64,000 nucleotides of DNA from JAYREN01 sp963663375. Lineage in GTDB: Bacteria > Acidobacteriota > Holophagae > Holophagales > Holophagaceae. The position numbers were made by a program, and so were the translations under genes. The notes below the pieces were generated by a model. It made no database searches, had not been told where the DNA came from, and saw only the letters and a list, made by a program, of their open reading frames with translations. The stretch spans positions 2,542,001 to 2,606,000 of the forward strand of contig OY760195.1 in NCBI GenBank assembly GCA_963663375.1, given 5' to 3'. Below are positions 1 through 7,630 of this stretch, one piece after another (position 1 is the first letter of the stretch; every line of letters starts with the position of its first letter).

Positions 1-1999
1 CCAGGTATTCCTCCATGGGGCGCAGGCGGGAGGTCGGCACCTCGGGATCCAACTCGCGCAGATTCTCCCGCAGGTAGCCTCGAAGGCTCGCCGGATCCAG
101 GGTGGTGCGCAGGACCGCGCTGAAGTTGAAGCCAACGCGCCGGATTCGGGGTGATCCCAGGAGGGGGAAGTAGCATTCGATACCGGGGGCCACGCCGGGG
201 TGGTGATGGCGGACATCGCCCGCCACGCCGATCACCTCGATCCAGGGGCCCTCCGAGCCCTGGAGGCTGAAGCGCTTGCCGATGGGATCTTGGCCCGGCC
301 AGTGCTTCTGGGCCATGCGCAGGCCGATGACGGCGGTCTGGCCGTCCTGGCTCCCAAAGGTGCGGCCCTGCCGGAGGGGTATCCCCATGGTTTTGAAATA
401 GTCCGGGCTCACATCGTGGTGGATGACAGTCTGGGTAGGAGGGCCTTGGGGTTCTCCTTCAACCGAGTAGGAGCTGGAGGAGGTGCTCCCGGCCTGGGGC
501 AGCGAGTCCGTGAGGGCCGCGGCCTGGATCCCGGGGATCCGGCTCAGGCGCTCGAGGAAGGCGGTGTGAAAGCCCTGCTGAGCCTCGGCGCTCACGTACT
601 TGGCCCGAGGCAGGCTGAGGGGGGCCACCACGAGGCCCTGGGCCTGGAAACCCAACTCCACCCGCTGAAGATTCCAGAGGCTGCGGATCAGGAGCCCGGC
701 TCCCACCAGGAGGGCCGTGGCCAGGGCGACCTCGCCGATCACCAGCGCGCTGCGCAGGCGCCGCTGCAGGGGGCCCGCAGAGCCCTTGGCCCCGTCCCGC
801 AGTCGCTCCCCGATGTGCACTCCCGAGGCCTGCAAGGCCGGCAGGATGCCGAACAGCAGGGCCGTTACCACGGAGCAGAGCAGGGCGAAGACCAACAGGC
901 GCCAGTCCATTCCTGGGGAGGGTGCGAAGGGTTGGTAGAAGGCCTGCTGGAGTCCCTTTTGGCTCACCTGGGCCACCACCAGGCCCAGGGCGCCGCCCAT
1001 CAGGGAAAGCACCAGGCTCTCCACCAGGAGGAGCCTCGCCAGGCGATGGCGATCCGCCCCCAGGGCCATGCGGATCGCCAGTTCGCGTTCCCGCGTCTGG
1101 GCCTTCGCCAGCAGCAGGTTCGCCACGTTCGCGCAAGCGATGAGCAGGACCAGGGCCACGGCGCCCATGAGGATCATCAGCCCCTGACGGTGATCCGCCA
1201 CCAGTTCTTCCTTCAGCGGCCGCACCTTGGCGGTATAGTCCCGGTTGTTTTCCGGATAGCTCGTCTCCAGGCGGGATGCGATGGCCCTGAAGCCCTGCAG
1301 AGCCTGTTCGCGGCTGACCCCTGGGCGCAGGCGCCCGAAGCCACCCAGGAAGTGACTGCCCCGGATGGACGCCACATCCGATGGCAGCGATAGGGGCAGA
1401 AAGATCTCCGCGTTCCCGATCTGATAGGGGAACCGGAAGCCCTTGGGCATCACGCCCACCACTTCCACGGCCTCCCCGTCCACCCTTAGGCTGCGGCCCA
1501 GGATGCCGGGATCCCCGCCAAAGCGACGCTGCCAGAGGCCGTGGCTCAGGATGGCTACCCGGGCGCCGCTGGGTCGATCCTCCTCCTCCCGGAAACTCCG
1601 CCCCAGCGCGGGCGGCACCTGGAGCACCTCGAAGAAGTTCCAGGCCACGCGCCCCGCCCGGAGCTGCTCGGCCTCGCCATCCCCCGTGAGGTTGAGCACC
1701 GCGTGCTGAACTGCGGAGAGAGACGTCAGATGGGCACCTTCCCGCTGGTAGTCCAGGAAATCCGGGTAGGAGAAGTTGTCCTTGGGCTCGGGATCCCGGC
1801 TATTGCACTCCGTGACGAGCATCAGCCGATCGGCGTCTGGGAAGGGCAGGGGCCGGAGCAGCATCTGGTCCACCTTGCCGAAGATGGCCGTGGTTCCACC
1901 AATACCCAGGGCCAGGGTGAGCAGGGCGGCGACGAGGAAGCCCGGGGCGCGCAGCAGCGTGCGCAGGGCCAGGTGAAGATCGAGCAGCAGCGTTCCCAT
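1..1999 (-). CDS. ABC transporter permease, duplicated MacB/FtsX (ADOP) type, 3' part cut by window edge
   Basis: Inner-membrane permease of the MacB/FtsX superfamily; about 666 residues are visible and the C-terminal end lies outside the window. The start at 1999 gives MGTLLLDLHLALRTLLRAPG, the usual ADOP opening, followed by a first membrane helix (~residues 18-40) and a periplasmic MacB-PCD-like domain containing RRFGGDPGILGRSL. A membrane block follows with IACANVANLLL and the cytoplasmic loop RELAIRMALGA, which in this family contacts the ATPase. A second copy of the module then begins (LVIGEVALATALLVGAGLLI) with its own periplasmic domain. It is the last visible gene of a seven-gene minus-strand operon, starting 24 nt after the stop of the preceding permease. 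Family assignment is strong; the exported substrate cannot be read from sequence. Confidence 0.9.
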   Translation of the reverse strand, partial: MGTLLLDLHLALRTLLRAPGFLVAALLTLALGIGGTTAIFGKVDQMLLRPLPFPDADRLMLVTECNSRDPEPKDNFSYPDFLDYQREGAHLTSLSAVQHAVLNLTGDGEAEQLRAGRVAWNFFEVLQVPPALGRSFREEEDRPSGARVAILSHGLWQRRFGGDPGILGRSLRVDGEAVEVVGVMPKGFRFPYQIGNAEIFLPLSLPSDVASIRGSHFLGGFGRLRPGVSREQALQGFRAIASRLETSYPENNRDYTAKVRPLKEELVADHRQGLMILMGAVALVLLIACANVANLLLAKAQTRERELAIRMALGADRHRLARLLLVESLVLSLMGGALGLVVAQVSQKGLQQAFYQPFAPSPGMDWRLLVFALLCSVVTALLFGILPALQASGVHIGERLRDGAKGSAGPLQRRLRSALVIGEVALATALLVGAGLLIRSLWNLQRVELGFQAQGLVVAPLSLPRAKYVSAEAQQGFHTAFLERLSRIPGIQAAALTDSLPQAGSTSSSSYSVEGEPQGPPTQTVIHHDVSPDYFKTMGIPLRQGRTFGSQDGQTAVIGLRMAQKHWPGQDPIGKRFSLQGSEGPWIEVIGVAGDVRHHHPGVAPGIECYFPLLGSPRIRRVGFNFSAVLRTTLDPASLRGYLRENLRELDPEVPTSRLRPMEEYL

Positions 2000-2023
2000 C
2001 AAAGACTCCCAATCGAAAAATGT

Positions 2024-4411
2024 TCATTCTCCGCGCAGCGTTTCCGCCGGGTCGATACGCGCGGCGCGCAGGGCGGGGCCGAGGCCGGCCAGGAGGCAGG
2101 TGAGGCCCAGCGAGACCAAGGCGAAGGCCAGCAGGCCGGGGTCTGCGGGACTGACGCCCTGGAACTGGTGCTGAAGGAGGCGGCTCAGGACCCAAGCGAG
2201 ACCTGCCCCCAGGGTCAGACCCGCGGCCAGAAGGCCCAACACGCGGCGGAAGACCAGGCCGAAGAGGTTCTGGGGACTGGCGCCCAGGGCCATGCGGATG
2301 CCCCATTCTCGTTTCTGGCGGGCGGCGGCCTGGGCCAGGGTGCCCATGAGCCCAATGCCCGCAAGGAAGGCGGCGAGGATGCCGGCGCCCAGGGTCTGGC
2401 GGCGCAGGGCCCTCGGTTCTTCCAATTCCCGGGCGGCCAGTGCCTCCAGGCTCTGGAAGTTCAGCAGGCGAGCGCCCCCGTCCGCCTGCCGGGAGGCCTC
2501 CTGGATCGCGCGGCGCAGGGCCTCCGCAGGGACGGCACTGCGCAGATAGACCGTCACGTAGGACGAGCCCCAGCAGGCCAATGAGGTGTAGATCGCCGGG
2601 GCCGCTTCCCGTGCCATCCGGCTCATGCGGGCGTCGCCCACCACGCCGACGACGGTTAGGGGCGTTCCGGTGGCGCTTCCTTCGCGGACCTGACGCCCCA
2701 GGGGAGAGGCTTCTCCCCAGCATTTCCGGGCGAACTGAGCACTCACGAGGCAGGCTCTGGCCTCGCCTTCTTCCAGATTCCGTCCGGCGAGAAGGGGGAT
2801 CTGCAGGGCCTTGAAGTAATTGGGGCTGACGGCATGCTGCCCGGCCTGGATGAAGCCCTGGTGGCCTTCCGGCCACACGCTGCCCTCGTGGCCCTGGTCC
2901 ACCAAGGGCCGGGTGTTGGCCATGGCCGTGGCCTGGATGCCGGGCACCTGGCTCAGTGCCTGGTCCACGTGGCGCTGGAAGGCGGCGCTCCGGCTCAGGA
3001 AGTCCTCGTCGGGCCGCATATCCAGCCGCAGCACGGCCACTTTCAGATCCTTCAGGGAATACCCCAGGTCCACGCCCTGCAGCCGCTCCAGGGCCCGCAG
3101 GCTGAGTCCGGCGCCCACCAGGAGGGCGAAGGCCAGGGCCAGCTGGAAGACGGCCAGAGTTCCCCGGAGGCGCGCGCTGCCCCGGGAGGCGGAAGCGGCG
3201 CCGCCTTCCCGCAAGGCCTCGTTCAGGTTCAGGCGGCTGGCCCAGCGCAGGGGCAGCAGGGAGATGACGAACAGGGAAATGACAAGGGCAACCGCGAGGG
3301 GAACCAGGGTCACGCCGAGGGAAAGCCCGGCGGGCAGGACCTCCAGCACCTGAAGGCCCTTGACCAGCGGCCAAGTCAGCAGGGTGCTCAGGCCCGTCAG
3401 GAGGGCGGCCTCCATCAGGATGGGCCCCCGCATGCCGCGGTGGCCCGCCCCCAATGCGGCCCGCAATCCCCATTCCCGGGTGCGGCCCAGGCTGCGGGCC
3501 AGCATCAGGTGCGCCACGTTGGCGCAGGCCAGCAGGAGGATGAGCAGGCCCGAAGCCGTCGTCAGGGCCAGTTCCGGCGCCACCCGGGCTCGCCAATAGG
3601 CGAGGAAACCTCGGGCCTTGATGCCCCAGGAACGATCTCCGGCGCTTCGGGGTGGGCCCAGGCGGGGCAGCAGGCGATCCACTTCCGTCTGAAGCTGGCT
3701 CACCGTGGCACCGGCCGCGAGTCGCCCGAACACCCAGCAGCAGGGATCATCCCGCCTCAGGACCCCATTGCCCAGGGCCCCATTGCCCAGGGCCCCGAAG
3801 GCCAGCGGCTGGAAGGCGATGGCGTCCCCCAGGAAAAAGGGCAGGCGGCGCTGGGGGGCGAGGACGCCCACGATCTGGTGGGGCTGGCCGTCCAGATTCA
3901 GTGTCTTGCCCAGGATCTGGGGATCGCTGCCGAAATGACGGACCCAGAACCCGTGCCTCAGGATGAGAACCCTGGCGCCGCTGCCCTGGGATTCCTGGGG
4001 CTCGAAGTCGCGGCCGAACAGGAGGGGCAGGCCCATCACCTGGAAGAACCCGGGGCTCACCCGCGCGGTGCGCGCCTGCTCGGGCCCATCCTGGGAATCC
4101 ATCAGGGGGCTTTCATCCCGGCAGGCGGCGAGTCCCTGGACGCTTTTGAGTTCCCTCTGGAGATCCCAGAAATCCGGGGCCGAAAGGGGGCGCTGGAATT
4201 CCGCGCGCTCGGCGCCCTCCCCGGAAAGGCACACCACCCGGCTCGGCTCCCGGAAATCGAAGGGCACGCCCAGCAGCTCCCATGCCGGGGCGAAAGCGCC
4301 CAGCGCCGCCGCCAACCCCACGGCCAGCGTGAGGCAGGCCGCCATCCAATAACCCGGTGCTCTGGAGAGAGACCGCAGTGTCTGCCGTAACAGTGAGAGG
4401 AAATCGGACAT
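2024..4411 (-). CDS. ABC transporter permease, duplicated MacB/FtsX (ADOP) type
   Basis: A 795-residue inner-membrane protein of the expected ADOP length, with two tandem MacB-PCD + FtsX modules. First module: N-terminal helix after SLSRAPGYWMAACLTLAVG, periplasmic domain with VRHFGSDPQILGKTLNL, then helices with LACANVAHLMLARSL and REWGLRAALGA. Second module starts near LAVFQLALAFALLVGAGLSL and ends with REWGIRMALGASPQNL plus three terminal helices. The start at 4411 is preceded by AGAAGG at workable spacing. It lies 21 nt after the upstream permease and 24 nt before the next one, so co-transcription is likely. Near residue 205 the peptide GNGAL is repeated, produced by a 15-bp tandem duplication. 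It presumably works with the single ATPase encoded upstream; the cargo is unknown. Confidence 0.92.
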   Translation of the reverse strand: MSDFLSLLRQTLRSLSRAPGYWMAACLTLAVGLAAALGAFAPAWELLGVPFDFREPSRVVCLSGEGAERAEFQRPLSAPDFWDLQRELKSVQGLAACRDESPLMDSQDGPEQARTARVSPGFFQVMGLPLLFGRDFEPQESQGSGARVLILRHGFWVRHFGSDPQILGKTLNLDGQPHQIVGVLAPQRRLPFFLGDAIAFQPLAFGALGNGALGNGVLRRDDPCCWVFGRLAAGATVSQLQTEVDRLLPRLGPPRSAGDRSWGIKARGFLAYWRARVAPELALTTASGLLILLLACANVAHLMLARSLGRTREWGLRAALGAGHRGMRGPILMEAALLTGLSTLLTWPLVKGLQVLEVLPAGLSLGVTLVPLAVALVISLFVISLLPLRWASRLNLNEALREGGAASASRGSARLRGTLAVFQLALAFALLVGAGLSLRALERLQGVDLGYSLKDLKVAVLRLDMRPDEDFLSRSAAFQRHVDQALSQVPGIQATAMANTRPLVDQGHEGSVWPEGHQGFIQAGQHAVSPNYFKALQIPLLAGRNLEEGEARACLVSAQFARKCWGEASPLGRQVREGSATGTPLTVVGVVGDARMSRMAREAAPAIYTSLACWGSSYVTVYLRSAVPAEALRRAIQEASRQADGGARLLNFQSLEALAARELEEPRALRRQTLGAGILAAFLAGIGLMGTLAQAAARQKREWGIRMALGASPQNLFGLVFRRVLGLLAAGLTLGAGLAWVLSRLLQHQFQGVSPADPGLLAFALVSLGLTCLLAGLGPALRAARIDPAETLRGE
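3763..3792. repeat. In-frame 15-bp tandem duplication inside a permease gene
   Basis: Two perfect, adjacent copies of CCCCATTGCCCAGGG (3763-3777 and 3778-3792). On the coding (minus) strand they encode the doubled peptide GNGAL in the first periplasmic domain. The unit length is a multiple of three, so the reading frame is kept. It looks like a recent replication-slippage event. Confidence 0.9.
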
Positions 4412-4432
4412 GTTCTACCTTCTTGATGGGCT

Positions 4433-6835
4433 TCATTCGCTTCGCAGCGCTTCGGCAGGGGGAATCCACGCGGCGCGCAGGGCGGGGATCAGGCAGGCCA
4501 GCAGGGCCGCGGGGATCAGGAGGGCAAACACGCCCAGGTAGATGGCGGGGCCAGGGGTCTTGAGGCCGAAGAGCAGCTGCTCCAGGGTGCGGCTCAGGGC
4601 CCAGCCCATCGCGGAGCCCAGGAGCAGGCCGAGGCCCACCAGCCCTCCGGCGCCGGAGAGGACTTCCCGCACCACCCGGGCCGGGCTGGCGCCCAGCGAG
4701 ATCCGGATGCCGATCTCACGGCGGCGCTGCTGGGTGATCTGGCTGATGACGCTGTAGAGCCCCACGGCGGAAAGGGCCAGGGCAATGGCGCCAAAGGCCG
4801 AAAAGAGGGCGCTGGCTACCAGGGCCATCATCAAGCTGGTGCTCTCCTGGAGCGCTGCCTTCATGGGTTGGGGGTTCGGCAAGGCCAGTTCGGGATCCAG
4901 GGCCCGGATCGCAGCCTTCACCGGGGCCGCATAGCGGCTGGGATCACCCTGCACCCGGAGCACTACCACCGGGCCTTCGAAGAGCTCATAGGCTCCGGCG
5001 GATACGTAGAACTGGGGATCTTCCTGCCGCCCCAGGTTGTTCTCGGCGGTATCGCCGGCCATGCCCGAAACCGTGAAGGGTGTCGGCCAGCCCGGTGCAT
5101 GCACGAGTCTGCCCACGGGATCCTGATTCGGCCAGAGGCTCTGGGCCAGGCGGCGGCTCACCATGCAGGCCCGAGCATCCGCCAAGGGGAAGGTCTCCCC
5201 GGCCAGCATTGGGATGCCCATGGTCCTGAAGTAGCCCGGGGAGACCACATGCCAGCGGACGTAGATGGTCATGGCCTCGTTGTGGCCACCGCTCCCGGCC
5301 TCGGGGCACACGTAGCCGCCATTGGTGGCCTTCACGAAGGGCAGGGTGTCGTTGACGCCCACCGCCTCCACTCCTGGCAGGGCCTTGAGGCTCAGTTCCA
5401 GCTGCTGCAGGAAGGCCTGCTGCACCGGTAGGGTGTATTTTTTGGGCGGCAGGGGGATGTTCACGGTGAGCACCCGCGCGGCCTGGAAGCCAGGATCCAC
5501 CTGCCGCAGGTTCACCAGGGTGCGGATCAACAATCCCGCGCCCAGCAGCAGCATCACCGAGAGGGCCACCTCGGCCACCACCAGACCCTTGAGCACCCGC
5601 CAGTGGTTTCGGGTCTGGCCGCCCCGGGCGCCGCCCTTCAGGGTTTCGGCCAGGCGAGGATGCCGGGCCATGAACCAGGAGAGCAGCGCCAGGCCAAGGC
5701 CTGCGAGCAGGCTGAGCCCCAGGGCTGCTCCGAAGAGGGCCGGGTACAGGCTGGCTTCCAGGGGAACGGGGACCAGGTCCTTGGTCAACCAGCCCAGGCC
5801 CTTTTGGAAATAGAAGCTCAGGCCGATCCCCACCCCGCCGCCCAGGAGCGCCAGGATCAGGCTTTCGGCCAGGAAGAGGCGCACCATGGGGCCCTGGCCC
5901 GCCCCCAGGGCCTGGCGGATGGCCAGCTCCTGCCCTCGGGCCATGTTCCGCACGAGCTGGAGCCCGGCCACGTTGAAGCAGGTGATGAGGAGCACCAACC
6001 CCAGGGCCCCCTGGAAGAGGAAGAGGATCTGCTTGAAGTTGCTGACGGTTTCCTCCAGCAGGGAGGTCACGGCCACATCGAATTCCGGGTTGCCCGTGGC
6101 GGGGCCCAGGCGGCGGGCGATGACCTTGGCCTCGGTCTGGGCTGCGGTCACCGACACGCCGGGCCGCAGGCGCCCCAGGCCCAGGAAGGTGCCCATGCCC
6201 CGGTTGCCGCGCCCCGCGAAAGGCGTGGCCTCGGGGGTGAATACTTCGGATTGAGCGATTCGGGTGTAGAACCGGAAGTCCGCAGGCAGCACGCCCACCA
6301 CCTGCAGGGCGTGGCCATCCAGCACGACGGTGCGGCCCAGCACGGCGGGATCCCCGCCGAAGCGTTTCATCCAGAGGTCATGGCGCAGCACCGCGACGGT
6401 GGCGGGCATGACTTCCTCCTCGGCACGGAATACGAGGCGCCCAAGGGCTGGTTTCACGCCCAGCAGGCCGAAGAAATCCGCCGTCACCATGCCCACATCC
6501 AGCCGCACGGGCTCCCCCGCCCCCGTCAGGGTGCGCACGCGAGCCGTGCAGGCCGCCATGGTCTGAAAGCTCTTGCACTGAGTCTGGAGATCCAGGAAAT
6601 CCGCCATGGTGAGTGGACCCGCGCCTCCGGCTCGGGCATCCGTGGACTGGATCACCGCCAGCCGCGGGCTGTCCGGGAAGGGCAGGGGGCGCAGCACCAG
6701 CCGGTCCAGGTGGGAGATCACGGCCAGGTTGGCCCCGATACCAAGGGCCAGGCAGGCCGTGGCCGTAAGCAGGAAGCCCGGCGCCCGCAGCAGCGAGCGC
6801 AGGGCGTGACGGAAATCGAGGAGCAGGGTGGTCAT
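4433..6835 (-). CDS. ABC transporter permease, duplicated MacB/FtsX (ADOP) type
   Basis: An 800-residue duplicated permease. I chose ATG 6835 (MTTLLLDFRHALRSLLRAPG) over an in-frame ATG at 6853 because GGAG sits six bases before it and the N-terminus matches the sister permeases. Visible landmarks: first helix LLTATACLALGIGANLAV, periplasmic domain with MKRFGGDPAVLGRTVVLDG, membrane block LLITCFNVAGLQLVRNM followed by QELAIRQALGAG, second module from VVAEVALSVMLLLGAGLLI, and the final loop RRREIGIRISLGASPARVV with three C-terminal helices. It is the first gene after the ATPase (44-nt gap) and precedes the next permease by 21 nt. Among the five visible permeases this one and the first entry are closest to the MacB pattern. 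Function beyond ATP-driven export or envelope remodelling is not inferable. Confidence 0.92.
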   Translation of the reverse strand: MTTLLLDFRHALRSLLRAPGFLLTATACLALGIGANLAVISHLDRLVLRPLPFPDSPRLAVIQSTDARAGGAGPLTMADFLDLQTQCKSFQTMAACTARVRTLTGAGEPVRLDVGMVTADFFGLLGVKPALGRLVFRAEEEVMPATVAVLRHDLWMKRFGGDPAVLGRTVVLDGHALQVVGVLPADFRFYTRIAQSEVFTPEATPFAGRGNRGMGTFLGLGRLRPGVSVTAAQTEAKVIARRLGPATGNPEFDVAVTSLLEETVSNFKQILFLFQGALGLVLLITCFNVAGLQLVRNMARGQELAIRQALGAGQGPMVRLFLAESLILALLGGGVGIGLSFYFQKGLGWLTKDLVPVPLEASLYPALFGAALGLSLLAGLGLALLSWFMARHPRLAETLKGGARGGQTRNHWRVLKGLVVAEVALSVMLLLGAGLLIRTLVNLRQVDPGFQAARVLTVNIPLPPKKYTLPVQQAFLQQLELSLKALPGVEAVGVNDTLPFVKATNGGYVCPEAGSGGHNEAMTIYVRWHVVSPGYFRTMGIPMLAGETFPLADARACMVSRRLAQSLWPNQDPVGRLVHAPGWPTPFTVSGMAGDTAENNLGRQEDPQFYVSAGAYELFEGPVVVLRVQGDPSRYAAPVKAAIRALDPELALPNPQPMKAALQESTSLMMALVASALFSAFGAIALALSAVGLYSVISQITQQRRREIGIRISLGASPARVVREVLSGAGGLVGLGLLLGSAMGWALSRTLEQLLFGLKTPGPAIYLGVFALLIPAALLACLIPALRAAWIPPAEALRSE

Positions 6836-6879
6836 GCGAACTCCGGGAGGCACATCATTCGCCGTGCAAGGGCACTTCT

Positions 6880-7584
6880 TCAGGGCACGTGCTGTTTCTT
6901 GGCTTCCTCTTCCGACACGATCCGTCCGTCGAACAGATGCACGGTGCGGTCAGCTACTCCGGCGAAGCGGCTGTCGTGGGTCACCATGCAGATGGTGGAG
7001 CCCCGGCGGTGGAGGTCCTTCAGGAGCTCCATCACGGATTCGCCGTTGGTGGAATCCAGGTTGCCCGTGGGTTCGTCCGCCAGCAGGATGCCGGGGCGGC
7101 CGCCCACGGCCCGGGCCACGGCGACCCGCTGCTGCTGGCCGCCGGAGAGCTGGCTGGGCAGGTGCTTGGCGCGGTGGCTCATGCCCACTTCCTCCAGGGC
7201 CTCCATCACCCGCGTGCGGCGGGCCCCGGCGTTCAGGCCGCGATAGACCAGGGGCAGTTCCACGTTCTCGAACACCGTGAGATCACCGATGAGGTTGAAG
7301 CTCTGGAAGATGAAGCCGATCTCCTTGTTGCGGATGCGCGCCCGCTCCGCCAGCTTCAGCCCCGAGGCGGGCTTGCCGTTCAGGATGTACGTGCCCGAGG
7401 TGGGCGTGTCCAGCAGGCCCAGGATCGAGAGCAGCGTGGACTTGCCGCAGCCCGAAGGCCCGGCGATGGAGACGAATTCCCCCTCCTGGATATCGAGATG
7501 GATTTCGGAAAGGGCGTGGGTCTCCACTTCGTCGGTGGTGAAGACCTTCTGGAGAGACTCCAGGTGGATGAGGGGGTTGGCCAT
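6880..7584 (-). CDS. ABC transporter ATP-binding protein (MacB/LolD type)
   Basis: A 234-residue cytoplasmic ATPase that powers the neighbouring permeases. Walker A is GPSGCGKST (residues 42-50), the Q-loop is at FIFQSFNLIGD, the signature is LSGGQQQRVAVARA, Walker B plus D-loop is ILLADEPTGNLD, and the switch His is in MVTHDSRFA. Length and motifs match MacB/LolD/FtsE-like ATPases that pair with FtsX-type permeases. The start at 7584 has AGGAG six bases upstream; a longer frame reaches 7779 but the added residues are unrelated to the family. It sits in the middle of the operon, between the second and third permease genes, and is the only ATPase visible for at least five permeases, so it is probably shared. 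Confidence 0.96.
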   Translation of the reverse strand: MANPLIHLESLQKVFTTDEVETHALSEIHLDIQEGEFVSIAGPSGCGKSTLLSILGLLDTPTSGTYILNGKPASGLKLAERARIRNKEIGFIFQSFNLIGDLTVFENVELPLVYRGLNAGARRTRVMEALEEVGMSHRAKHLPSQLSGGQQQRVAVARAVGGRPGILLADEPTGNLDSTNGESVMELLKDLHRRGSTICMVTHDSRFAGVADRTVHLFDGRIVSEEEAKKQHVP

Positions 7585-7630
7585 GGGGGCTCCTGTTGAA
7601 AAAAGTGGGAGAGAGAAAAGTCGAGCCGAG

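Noticed and set aside
5603..7246. 547-residue open frame antisense to a permease and the ATPase gene
   Set aside because: No recognisable domain; both underlying genes are certain.
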